A stretch of DNA of 64,000 nucleotides from Marinoscillum luteum. GTDB lineage: Bacteria; Bacteroidota; Bacteroidia; Cytophagales; Cyclobacteriaceae. The stretch is from contig NZ_JBIPKE010000020.1 of assembly GCF_044005705.1 (NCBI RefSeq), forward strand, positions 868,001-932,000, in the 5' to 3' direction. Below the pieces are notes generated by a model, which worked only from the letters and a program-made list of their open reading frames with translations, was not told the origin of the DNA and searched no databases. Made by a program: the position numbers and the translations under genes. Below are positions 25,552-33,829 of the stretch, one piece after another (positions within the stretch are counted from its first letter, which is position 1; each line of letters starts with the position of its first letter).

Positions 25552-28044
25552 ATGGCTTTTGATATAACACTTAGCGGAGAAGAGCGTTTATTTGTAGGAT
25601 CATTACAAATAAGCGTGAAGAGAAGTCATATTGCCAATTTTCTGGGAATCCTGCTAATTATACTTACCATTTCCCTGGCAGGTGCAGGGTTCATCACCTA
25701 TAGGAATCTGGAGGAGATCGTCTCCAAGCTGGAGACAGATGATCGCTCCAATGAGAACCTTCTCCAATACAAAGAGATATTGGTGAACCTCCACGATATG
25801 GAAAACCAGGTGGAGTCTTACGAGCTCACCAGTGATCCCAAATATATAGAAAGGTACAACCGGAGCATTTCGAGGGTATTTGCCCGTGTGGACTCCATCA
25901 ATGGGCTCAACCAAACTGACACAGAGCTGCTCGTTTTCAACGACTCCCTGAGATCGCTGATCAATGAAAAAACCTTTACACTTAACCAGCTAATTGATTT
26001 CCGATCCAATCAGGACCAGGATGATTTCAAAGAACTAGAGGGGTTTCTGGATGCGATATCCGCCAATCCCATCCCCCCCGCTCAAACAACAAAAGATACT
26101 GCCAGGGTCACTGAACCAGAACCAGAAGAGAAAAAAGGGTTTTTCAAGCGACTATTGGCCAAAAAACCTGAACCTGTGGCCACCCCGAAGGTCAATCAGG
26201 ACAGTATCATTCTGGCCGAGAAAAAACAATATCATTCTCAGATTAATAGCAAAGTAGATCAGATGAGATCCAGCCAGCGACTGGTCAGTCAGCGCCAGCG
26301 TGAAAAGGAGATGAACCTCCTTTCGGCTCATTTTGGCATTCAAAACCAAATAATAGACCTGGTGACATTTCTGGAAAGCCGTGAAACCACCAAGGTGAAA
26401 ATCAAGGCCATCAAGGCCAAAGAACTGGCCAATCAAACCAGTCAGCAGATCACCCTGTTTTTCAGCCTGGCTACGCTCCTGCTGCTCTCGTCGGTGATCA
26501 TGATGGTGACCTACGTGCAGCGCAACGGCCGCTATCAGGAGCTCCTGCGGGAGTCTAAAAAATCGGCCGAAACCCTGGCCAAAGCCAAAGAGCGGTTCTT
26601 CGCCAACATGAGCCATGAAATCCGTACACCGATGAACGCCATATCGGGTTTCACCAAAGTCCTCCTGAGAACCGAGCTGAATGAAGAACAAAAGGAACAG
26701 GTGGAAATCATTCACAAATCCAGTGAACACCTGCTGAGACTCCTCAATGACATCCTGGACTTCTCAAAGCTACAGGCGGAAAAACTCCAACTGGAGACAA
26801 CACCCTTCAGTATCCGTCAGGTCTGCGATGACAGCATTACGCTACTAAAAGCCAGCGCCGCGCACAAAGGATTGAAACTCTATAGCGAGCTTGATAATGT
26901 ACCTGAGTATGTACTGGGAGATCCGCATCGGCTCAGGCAAATCATACTCAACCTGCTGAACAACGGCATCAAATACACCGAAAAAGGCGAAGTGGCGCTA
27001 CTCGTAAGCGGAGAGCGCAAGCAAAACAAATTCCACGTGGCCCTGGAGGTAAAAGATACTGGAATAGGGATTTCCAAAAACCATCAACTGAGGCTCTTTC
27101 AGGAGTTTGAGCAGGCCAATCAGAGTTCATTCTCTAAGGGTACAGGACTGGGACTGGCCATTACCAAGAGGCTTGTTAACCTGCATCAAGGAAGTATACG
27201 TCTAGACAGCAAGGAAGGAGTAGGTACCTCAGTATTCGTGAAGATGGCCTATCCGCTCACTGACAAGCAGCCCGTGGAAGAATCTACCAAAGAAACAAAA
27301 CATGATTTTCAGGGTGTGCACGTACTCATTGCAGACGATGAGCCCTTCAATACCAAACTGCTGGCTACCATCCTGAGTAAAAAACAAATCACCTTTGATG
27401 TGGCACATGATGGCACCAGCGCTCTGAAGTTGGCCATGACCAAGCCGTATCACATGCTCCTGCTCGATCTTAAGATGCCTGGTCATACCGGATGGGAGCT
27501 ACTCGAAGAGATCAAATCCACAGCTGGGCCCAATCAAAACACTCCAATGATCGCCCTCACAGCCACTGTCTCCAGCCTGGACAAAAGTCGGGGGACCACT
27601 TTCCATTTTGATCACATTATGAGAAAGCCATTTGAAGAAGCCGAACTTTTTGATTCTATAGCCAACGCTCTGAACATCGCCCCACCAGAAGATTCCCCAA
27701 AAAGGGTCACCGACCTTTCCTCGCTGATGCAAATGGGTGACCAAAAGTTTGTGGAAGACATGGTAGAGACCTTTATCAATGGGGCAAAGGATGGTCTCCA
27801 GCAAATAGATATCGCCTTGAAAAATCAAGCATACGAAAACATTTCGCTCGTTGCACACAGAATAGTGGCTCCCGCCAGACACTTCAAAGCGGGACAATTA
27901 GTAGATTTATTGAAAAACCTGGAAAAACGAGCAGATGACCAGGATTCTACCATTTCGGAGGCCGACCTGAACCATATCCGACAGGAACTGGATCGAGTTA
28001 TAGCCTCCCTGAGATCAGCCCTTCAGGCGCAGATATTCAACTGA
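25552..28044 (+). CDS. Hybrid sensor histidine kinase with REC and Hpt domains
   Basis: An 830-residue phosphorelay sensor. Membrane helix 1 (28-50), a helical periplasmic sensor region resembling CHASE3 (about 55-295) with a Pro/Glu/Lys-rich insert at 172-215, membrane helix 2 (299-321), HisKA with His355 in FANMSHEIRTPMN, an ATPase domain (NLLNNGIKYT, KDTGIGI, GTGLGLAI), a receiver with Asp639 (LLLDLKMPG) and Lys692, and a C-terminal Hpt with His769 (VAHRIVAPARHF). The relay is complete within one protein. The next gene, 14 bases on, is an NtrC-type regulator, the likely final acceptor. Confidence 0.93.
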   Translation: MAFDITLSGEERLFVGSLQISVKRSHIANFLGILLIILTISLAGAGFITYRNLEEIVSKLETDDRSNENLLQYKEILVNLHDMENQVESYELTSDPKYIERYNRSISRVFARVDSINGLNQTDTELLVFNDSLRSLINEKTFTLNQLIDFRSNQDQDDFKELEGFLDAISANPIPPAQTTKDTARVTEPEPEEKKGFFKRLLAKKPEPVATPKVNQDSIILAEKKQYHSQINSKVDQMRSSQRLVSQRQREKEMNLLSAHFGIQNQIIDLVTFLESRETTKVKIKAIKAKELANQTSQQITLFFSLATLLLLSSVIMMVTYVQRNGRYQELLRESKKSAETLAKAKERFFANMSHEIRTPMNAISGFTKVLLRTELNEEQKEQVEIIHKSSEHLLRLLNDILDFSKLQAEKLQLETTPFSIRQVCDDSITLLKASAAHKGLKLYSELDNVPEYVLGDPHRLRQIILNLLNNGIKYTEKGEVALLVSGERKQNKFHVALEVKDTGIGISKNHQLRLFQEFEQANQSSFSKGTGLGLAITKRLVNLHQGSIRLDSKEGVGTSVFVKMAYPLTDKQPVEESTKETKHDFQGVHVLIADDEPFNTKLLATILSKKQITFDVAHDGTSALKLAMTKPYHMLLLDLKMPGHTGWELLEEIKSTAGPNQNTPMIALTATVSSLDKSRGTTFHFDHIMRKPFEEAELFDSIANALNIAPPEDSPKRVTDLSSLMQMGDQKFVEDMVETFINGAKDGLQQIDIALKNQAYENISLVAHRIVAPARHFKAGQLVDLLKNLEKRADDQDSTISEADLNHIRQELDRVIASLRSALQAQIFN

Positions 28045-28058
28045 AAACATTAAAACTT

Positions 28059-29405
28059 ATGGGTCAAAAGCCATTTACAATTTTTGTAGTAGAAGATGAT
28101 GACTGGTACAGAAAGCTCCTCCATCACAACCTCACCCTGAACCCTGAATACCGGGTGGAGACCTTTGCCAATGGGGAAGCTTTTCTGAAGCAAATCAATG
28201 AAAAGCCGGATGTGGTCACCCTGGACTACCGCCTGCCAGACTATAATGGAGAGGACCTGCTCAAAAAAATAAAGGCGGCGGATCCGAGCATAGAAGTGCT
28301 CATCATCTCGGAGCAAAGTGAAATAGAAACGGCCGTTTCCTTGCTGAAAGCCGGGGCATATGACTACATCACCAAGACCGAAGACATTCGCGATCGCCTC
28401 CTCAATGTGGTCCAGCACATCAACAAAAACCGCTCACTCAAAACCCAGCTGGAAAATCTCCAGACGGAGGTGGCTCAGAAGTATGAGTTTGAGACATCTA
28501 TCATAGGCCAGAGCAAGGAAATGAAAAAGGTCTTTCAGATGATGCAAAAGGCCACTACCAACAACATCTCGGTGATTATCACCGGTGAGACTGGTACCGG
28601 TAAGGAAATGGTGGCCAAATCCATCCACTACAACTCACCCAGAAGCAAGAAATCCTTTGTGGCGGTCAATATGAGTGCCATCCCCAAGGAGCTGGCAGAA
28701 AGTGAGCTCTTTGGCCATGAAAAAGGTGCCTTCACCGGCGCTGCCAACAGGCATGCGGGCAAGTTTGAGCAGGCACACGGCGGCACACTGTTTCTGGATG
28801 AAATAGGTGAAATGGCTCCTGAGCTGCAAGCCAAACTGCTGCGAGCACTTCAGGAAAAGGAAATCGTGCGTGTAGGGGGTACCGAATCAGTAAAGGTGGA
28901 CTGCAGGATCATAGCCGCTACCCATAGAAACCTGCTGGACGAGATGAAAAAGGGCGCCTTCAGGGAAGACCTCTATTACCGGCTCTTTGGGCTACCGGTA
29001 GAGCTGCCCCCCTTACGCGATCGTGAGAATGACATTGTGATCCTGGCCAAACACTTCGCGGAGAGTTTCTATAAAGAAAACGACATGCCGCCGAAAACCT
29101 TCACTAAGGATGCCCTCAAGAAGCTCATGACCTACTCCTACCCAGGAAATATCAGGGAGCTCAAATCCATCGTGGAGCTATCCGTGGTGATGGCGGAAGA
29201 CCATGAGATTACTGCCGAAGACATCACCTTTACTCAGTCCAATCCCATCACGGAACTCTTCGATGAAGCGCTCACCATGAAGGACTACGAACTTAGAATC
29301 GTGAAAATGTACCTCAAAAACCACAACGATGACATCAAAAAGGTGGCCGAGCTGCTGGACATTGGCCAGTCCACCATCTATCGGATGCTGAAAAAAGAGA
29401 AGTGA
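28059..29405 (+). CDS. Sigma-54-dependent response regulator (NtrC family)
   Basis: A 448-residue enhancer-binding protein that activates RNA polymerase with sigma-54. Receiver domain at 5-120 with acceptor Asp56 (VVTLDYRLP) and Lys106; AAA+ domain at about 145-380 with Walker A GETGTGKE (175-182), the sigma-54 contact loop GAFTGA (223-228) and Walker B LFLDEIGEM; C-terminal Fis-type helix-turn-helix (about 405-445, DIKKVAELLDIGQSTIYRML). All key residues are present. It follows its presumed hybrid kinase by 14 bases, and a good -24/-12 promoter lies 125 bases downstream. Confidence 0.95.
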   Translation: MGQKPFTIFVVEDDDWYRKLLHHNLTLNPEYRVETFANGEAFLKQINEKPDVVTLDYRLPDYNGEDLLKKIKAADPSIEVLIISEQSEIETAVSLLKAGAYDYITKTEDIRDRLLNVVQHINKNRSLKTQLENLQTEVAQKYEFETSIIGQSKEMKKVFQMMQKATTNNISVIITGETGTGKEMVAKSIHYNSPRSKKSFVAVNMSAIPKELAESELFGHEKGAFTGAANRHAGKFEQAHGGTLFLDEIGEMAPELQAKLLRALQEKEIVRVGGTESVKVDCRIIAATHRNLLDEMKKGAFREDLYYRLFGLPVELPPLRDRENDIVILAKHFAESFYKENDMPPKTFTKDALKKLMTYSYPGNIRELKSIVELSVVMAEDHEITAEDITFTQSNPITELFDEALTMKDYELRIVKMYLKNHNDDIKKVAELLDIGQSTIYRMLKKEK

Positions 29406-29530
29406 TTTAGCACTACAATTTTGAGATAGGCTTCTCTTTTTGAGAATGCGCCTGTCAATTTGGGATAAAGTGAGAATTAGATGAAAATACAATTACCTAA
29501 TTATCAGCTAGTTAAATCACGATAAAAATC

Positions 29531-29546
29531 TGGTACAAGTTTGGCA
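29531..29546 (+). promoter_or_regulatory. Sigma-54 (-24/-12) promoter
   Basis: TGGTACAAGTTTGGCA has GG and GC separated by exactly 10 bases, as sigma-54 requires, and 11 of the bases agree with the usual TGGCAC-N5-TTGCA form. Transcription would start near 29557, upstream of the ATG at 29579. It directly follows the NtrC regulator gene. Confidence 0.65.
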
Positions 29547-29578
29547 TAATGGCTATTCGTAAATCAAAACGTATAGCC

Positions 29579-30160
29579 ATGAACTATAAACAAATACTTT
29601 CAGCATTTATTCTCTTTACCTTTTCCATCGGCGGTGTACTTGCCAGTGGTAACCAAAAAGATGAAAAAACAGAAGCAGAACTCTCTGCCTCCTCTCTTCA
29701 TTATCCTGTGAAGCCATCGCTGGCCATCAACACCTCCAGCTACAACACCGCTTTCGGTGTGCGGGGACTTGGTACCTCAGGTCTTACCATCAAACATTTC
29801 ACCTCCAACTCCAGAGCGATAGAAGGAATCATCGGTCTGTGGCCCAGCGCCCTGTCCGCCACCATCCTTTTCGAACGATATGTCAATGCATTTGACGAAC
29901 CAGGGCTCAACTGGTACTATGGTATCGGTGGTCACATAGCCACCCAAACCGACTGGGTATACTATGATGGTGTACGAGGGTACCGCAGGTCCAACGGGGA
30001 CTTTGGAGTGGGTATAGATGGAATCTTCGGCTTGGAATATAAAATCCGCGAAGTACCCATAGCGGTAAGTCTGGATGTAAAGCCATTTCTGGAGGTCACC
30101 ACCAACGGGGATGCGTACCTCGCACTGGACCCCGGACTGGGCATCAAGTTTACCTTCTAA
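29579..30160 (+). CDS. Predicted outer-membrane beta-barrel protein
   Basis: A 193-residue protein from ATG 29579. An in-frame ATG at 29549 is ruled out if the sigma-54 promoter is right, because it lies before the predicted transcript start. A signal peptide (about 1-23, ending VLAS) is followed by a charged linker and then alternating hydrophobic strands ending in GLGIKFTF, the terminal Phe pattern of outer-membrane proteins. The barrel is small, perhaps eight strands. Function is unknown. It opens the presumed regulator-controlled set. Confidence 0.75.
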   Translation: MNYKQILSAFILFTFSIGGVLASGNQKDEKTEAELSASSLHYPVKPSLAINTSSYNTAFGVRGLGTSGLTIKHFTSNSRAIEGIIGLWPSALSATILFERYVNAFDEPGLNWYYGIGGHIATQTDWVYYDGVRGYRRSNGDFGVGIDGIFGLEYKIREVPIAVSLDVKPFLEVTTNGDAYLALDPGLGIKFTF

Positions 30161-30209
30161 AAAAAGTTAAAGCAAACAGGTGTTTTGATTCATCATAAAA
30201 GAACAAAAC

Positions 30210-30341
30210 ATGGAAACTCTAGCCATCATATATCTGTGCTTAGGTGCGCTGGTGATGTTGTTTGGGATCAGAAAGATCAGACGTCACCTTCCACTGAGAA
30301 CGGAAAACAGCAAAAACCAACCTGCTACTGAAGAAAGATAA
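30210..30341 (+). CDS. 43-residue single-span membrane protein
   Basis: A short open frame with ATG start: METLAIIYLCLGALVMLFGI forms one membrane helix, followed by a basic patch (RKIRRHLPLR) and a polar tail ending EER. The basic residues after the helix suggest the C-terminus is in the cytoplasm. It fills the gap between the barrel protein and the coiled-coil lipoprotein on the same strand. No family is recognised; the support is the topology, the start codon and the position. Confidence 0.45.
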   Translation: METLAIIYLCLGALVMLFGIRKIRRHLPLRTENSKNQPATEER

Positions 30342-30393
30342 AGTCCGAAACGGATCCATTAAATAAGATGATAACCTTAAAATCAATACTGTT

Positions 30394-31293
30394 ATGAACT
30401 CTCAAACAAAAAAAAGTACGCTGAAAATCTCAGCCATATTGCTGGTAGGAGCACTTGCTTTCACCTCCTGCGACAAAAAAGAACGCGAACAACTAAAAGC
30501 TCAGGCTGACCAGCTGGAGCAAAAACTGCACGAGCGTGATTCGGCTTTCAACAGCATCATGAACGTGATGGCCGAAGTGGAAACTCAGATCGAGCAAATC
30601 AAAACGCAGGAAAACCTCATTGCCAATTCGTCATCAGGTGACTTTTCCAGCATGGAAAAAGACCAAATGGTGGGTGACCTGAAGAAAATCAATGAGCTGA
30701 TCACCAGTACCAATGAAAAAGTAAAGTCCCTATCGAGTCAATTGGAAGACTCAAACATAGAGCTGAATGCTTTTAAAAGAAGGGTACAGGATATGATGAA
30801 AAACCTGAAAGCCAGAGAAGCATCAATCGCTCAGCTGAAGGAAGACATTCAGATGAGAGATAACCGAATCGCCGAATTGGATACCGAGGTGGGCTCACTG
30901 GTGACCCGTGTGCAGCTGCAAACGGAAACCATAGAACTCCAAAACCAGGAGCTCGTGGAGCGTGAAAACGATCTGAACACGGCCTTTTTTGCGGTAGACA
31001 CTGAGAAAAAACTCAAAGAAGAAGGACTAGTGACCAAAGAAGGTGGGTTCCTCTGGATAGGAAAAACCACCGAGCTGCAAGCGGATGCCGCCCAGCAGAA
31101 ATTCACCGAAGTGGATATACAGAACACCAAGCGGTTTTACATAGACAGTGAGAAACTGGAAATCGTGACGGAGCACCCCAGCGAGAGCTACAAGTTGGTG
31201 AATGAAGACGGTAAAGTGAAATACCTGGAAGTGGTGAACCCTTCAGAATTCTGGAAAATATCCAAGTACCTGGTTGTTTCCGTAAAAGGATAA
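30394..31293 (+). CDS. Coiled-coil lipoprotein
   Basis: A 299-residue envelope protein with a signal peptide ending AFTSC (Cys27 lipidated). About residues 29-205 form one long heptad-rich coiled coil (KEREQLKAQADQLEQKL at its start). A compact C-terminal beta domain of about 90 residues follows (FLWIGKTTELQADA to the end). No enzyme motif is seen. The shape suits a spacer anchored in the outer membrane and reaching across the periplasm. It is followed by a hairpin terminator. Confidence 0.75.
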   Translation: MNSQTKKSTLKISAILLVGALAFTSCDKKEREQLKAQADQLEQKLHERDSAFNSIMNVMAEVETQIEQIKTQENLIANSSSGDFSSMEKDQMVGDLKKINELITSTNEKVKSLSSQLEDSNIELNAFKRRVQDMMKNLKAREASIAQLKEDIQMRDNRIAELDTEVGSLVTRVQLQTETIELQNQELVERENDLNTAFFAVDTEKKLKEEGLVTKEGGFLWIGKTTELQADAAQQKFTEVDIQNTKRFYIDSEKLEIVTEHPSESYKLVNEDGKVKYLEVVNPSEFWKISKYLVVSVKG

Positions 31294-31309
31294 TATTCGA
31301 TCAGCTATG

Positions 31310-31339
31310 GGGTCCGGAACAGATCCGGACCCTAATTTT
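31310..31339 (+). terminator. Hairpin, probable terminator
   Basis: A perfect 9-base stem (GGGTCCGGA / TCCGGACCC) with loop ACAGA is followed by TAATTTTAA. The T-run is short, so read-through into the next gene is possible. Confidence 0.7.
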
Positions 31340-31366
31340 AACATTTCAAACTAAAACATTAAGACC

Positions 31367-31975
31367 ATGAAATTCAAAATACTATTTCTAGCCACAATGT
31401 GTATCTTTTTCACCTCTGCCCAGGCTCAGCGAGCGGGACTCAAAGGGGGTGTGAACTTCACCAATCTCTACGTGGACGATGTGGACGATGAAAACATGAA
31501 AGTTGGATTCAATGTGGGTTTATTCCACCGGTCAGACATCAGCAACAATTTTGCCATACAGCCCGAGTTTCTTTTTACTCAGAAGGGATCCGAAATACAG
31601 TATAGTGGGTTTCTTGGTGGCAGCGGAAAATACAGGTTCAACCTCAACTACCTGGAAGTACCTGTACTGGCCATGGCCAAGATAGGAAGCTTCAACATTC
31701 ACGCTGGTCCTTATCTGGGATTTCTGGTGGGTGCCAAAGTGAAGGACATTGACGATGATGGTAGTGTAAACGACGTGGAGTCGCTGGATCGTGATGACTT
31801 CAATACATTTGATTATGGTATTGCCGGAGGTATAGGGTTTGACTTTCCTGATGGCATGCTTGGTCTAAGGTATAACTACGGTTTTGTGGAGATTGGACAA
31901 AGCGGGGTAGCCGGACAGGCCACCGAAAACTCTAAAAACTCCGCCCTGCAACTTTACCTTGGTTTCGACTTTTAA
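31367..31975 (+). CDS. PorT-family outer-membrane beta-barrel protein
   Basis: A 202-residue protein with a signal peptide (1-20, ending SAQAQ) and an eight-strand-type barrel that starts GLKGGVNFTNLY and ends LQLYLGFDF. These are hallmarks of the PorT/OmpA-like barrel family common in Bacteroidota. An acidic loop (VDDVDDEN, then KDIDDDGSVND) probably faces outwards and may bind calcium. It is the last gene of the plus-strand envelope set and ends at a strong terminator. Confidence 0.82.
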   Translation: MKFKILFLATMCIFFTSAQAQRAGLKGGVNFTNLYVDDVDDENMKVGFNVGLFHRSDISNNFAIQPEFLFTQKGSEIQYSGFLGGSGKYRFNLNYLEVPVLAMAKIGSFNIHAGPYLGFLVGAKVKDIDDDGSVNDVESLDRDDFNTFDYGIAGGIGFDFPDGMLGLRYNYGFVEIGQSGVAGQATENSKNSALQLYLGFDF

Positions 31976-32005
31976 GTCGAAAAGTACATAGATTCGCCGA
32001 AAGGC

Positions 32006-32043
32006 AATAAGGCCCTGAACTACGTTCAGGGCCTTATTTTTTG
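32006..32043 (+). terminator. Strong Rho-independent terminator
   Basis: A perfect 15-base stem (32006-32020 with 32024-32038) closes a TAC loop and runs into six or more T. It ends the sigma-54 region. Confidence 0.93.
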
Positions 32044-32094
32044 TTCACCCCATACCGTCTATGCAGCCCCTTTACCAAAAGAGCTCGAAAAACA

Positions 32095-32145
32095 TGCCTA
32101 CGTTTTTCCAATTTCATGCGCATGAAAAAAAATTTCGTGCCTACG
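32095..32145. repeat. Palindrome flanked by direct repeats, upstream of a secreted-protein gene
   Basis: TTTCATGCGCATGAAA (32112-32127) is a perfect 16-base palindrome. The 8-mer TGCCTACG occurs on both sides, at 32095 and 32138, 43 bases apart. The block lies 140 bases before the ATG at 32285 and may be an operator; no protein can be named. Confidence 0.4.
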
Positions 32146-32284
32146 AATCCTGAACAAAATGAGAGATCTCAAAATTCAGCTCGCTCTTTGCAATTCCATT
32201 GTTTTTAATCATTTTTATCCATTAATAACCAGACCGTTGTTCAACCAAACACCAAAGTAACTTTTCACCCATAAGGAATCCGCC

Positions 32285-33238
32285 ATGAAGTCTCTCAAAG
32301 TCATTTTTATATTAAGTGCTACATTCATTATCCTAGATCCTTCAAATGCACAAAAAGCAGCCAATTGGACAGATCTTGTCAATGTTGAGGTTTCTGAAGA
32401 TAACCTTACATTAACCGGATATGTATACAACTGGGGGGATGGTGGTGCAGCTTCGGTTAATATACTAAATGAAAATACCGACGGCTGGGTTGAAACAACC
32501 GCTAATCAAACAGTAACTGCAAGAATGTTAGGTCTTTCAGAAACCAACGAAGATGCGCATTATTTATCAATTGATTTTGCCATCTATTTAAGACAAGGAG
32601 GAGAATTAAGAGTATACGAAAAAGGTGTTCTGATGTATACCTCAGCATCACCTTACGCCGTAGGAGACATCCTGAAGATAGCGCGGGAAAGTGGTACCAT
32701 CACCTATAAAAAAAATGACGTTACTTTTTATACTTCCACGGTACTATCCACTACAGCATTGATAGTGGATGTTGCGTTCCATGACGGATCCTTAAATAAC
32801 CTGCAAATATCCGACTCGTTTAGCTCTCCCAGCACAGCCAAATGGGCAATCAATGGCTCCACACTTTATTACGAAAATGGTATTGCTATTGGTAGACCGG
32901 ATATAATTGATGACTATTTATTGACTGTGGAGGGTAAGATACTTTCTCAAGAAGTCAAGGTAACTATGGATGGATGGTCAGATTTTGTTTTTGATGATAA
33001 TTACAAGCTCCTTACACTAGAAGAAATGGAACAGTACATTACCGAAAACGGGCATCTACCTGAAATACCCAGTGAAACGGAAGTGCTGCAAAGTGGCATT
33101 CATTTAGGTGAAATGAATGCCAAATTATTGCAGAAAATAGAGGAGCTTACACTTCATATGATAGAAATGAACAAACAGATTCAACAATTAAAAGTGGAAA
33201 ATCAAACCTTATTGGATCAGCACATTCAAAGAGACTAA
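32285..33238 (+). CDS. Secreted protein with Bacteroidota tail-fibre-like C-terminal module
   Basis: A 317-residue exported protein: signal peptide (1-22), a concanavalin-like beta region (about 25-190), then a conserved C-terminal module (about 215-317). The module has FVFDDNYKLLTLEEMEQYI, HLPEIPS, then GEMNAKLLQKIEELTLHMIE and a closing coiled coil. Bacteroidota genomes often carry this module on secreted proteins; it looks like a trimer-forming stalk or tip. Two further copies lie in the window (46470-47333 and 63726 onwards). Function unknown. Confidence 0.78.
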   Translation: MKSLKVIFILSATFIILDPSNAQKAANWTDLVNVEVSEDNLTLTGYVYNWGDGGAASVNILNENTDGWVETTANQTVTARMLGLSETNEDAHYLSIDFAIYLRQGGELRVYEKGVLMYTSASPYAVGDILKIARESGTITYKKNDVTFYTSTVLSTTALIVDVAFHDGSLNNLQISDSFSSPSTAKWAINGSTLYYENGIAIGRPDIIDDYLLTVEGKILSQEVKVTMDGWSDFVFDDNYKLLTLEEMEQYITENGHLPEIPSETEVLQSGIHLGEMNAKLLQKIEELTLHMIEMNKQIQQLKVENQTLLDQHIQRD

Positions 33239-33254
33239 GGTTCAACAAATTGTC

Positions 33255-33824
33255 TTAATGGAGAAAATCTAAAGACAAAATTCCACTTTTCAGATAGGTG
33301 GTATCGGTGGGCACTCCACCTCGATATTTGATCTGTTTCACAGAATCTCCCTGCAACTCCTTTCGGAATCCATTCAAAACACCGGATTTATAAATACGTT
33401 CTTCCACAACCTCTCCGCCTAGAAGATCCTGCGACTTACCTGAAAGCTGGCCCTTGCGGTAGGTTTCTATGGTTACCAGATCACCCTGCTCGTATGAATA
33501 CCAGGTACCCGTTTTAAGGCCATCCTTGAATTCGCCCCTGGCTGACAGTTGACCTTCCTGATTCATTCGGGTAAATTCCCCATCCAGCAAGTACCCCGAA
33601 AAGCTCCCTCGGGTGGATTGAAGTTGCCCACTTTTAAACCAAAAATATTCCCGGTTTGGGTCAGGATTCACCTTCGTTCTGGTCAACCGAAATTCGAGAA
33701 AGTCATCACCCGCTTTGGTGGTCACTTTCTGAAGTTCTCCATCATCTGACGGAAATATCCGTTGACCACAACCTGTTAAAACAAGAAGAAACCCCAGCAC
33801 CAATAAAAACTTGTTCATTGCCAT
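33255..33824 (-). CDS. MORN-repeat-like lipoprotein
   Basis: A 189-residue lipoprotein with lipobox VLTGC. ATGs at 33824 and 33818 both fit; MNKFLLVLG from the second makes the cleaner signal. The mature part contains repeats of the toxin-antitoxin/MORN type (SGYLLDGEFTRMNQEGQ, ARGEFKDGLKTGTWYSYEQG) over about 70-165. It starts 5 bases after the GspF stop, so it is the last gene of the secretion locus and may be an accessory envelope part. No enzyme motif is visible. Confidence 0.75.
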   Translation of the reverse strand: MAMNKFLLVLGFLLVLTGCGQRIFPSDDGELQKVTTKAGDDFLEFRLTRTKVNPDPNREYFWFKSGQLQSTRGSFSGYLLDGEFTRMNQEGQLSARGEFKDGLKTGTWYSYEQGDLVTIETYRKGQLSGKSQDLLGGEVVEERIYKSGVLNGFRKELQGDSVKQIKYRGGVPTDTTYLKSGILSLDFLH

Positions 33825-33829
33825 AAATT

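Noticed and set aside
26152..26730. Minus-strand open frame of 192 codons opposite the hybrid kinase
   Set aside because: Lies wholly opposite the well-supported kinase region and has no recognisable family or start context.
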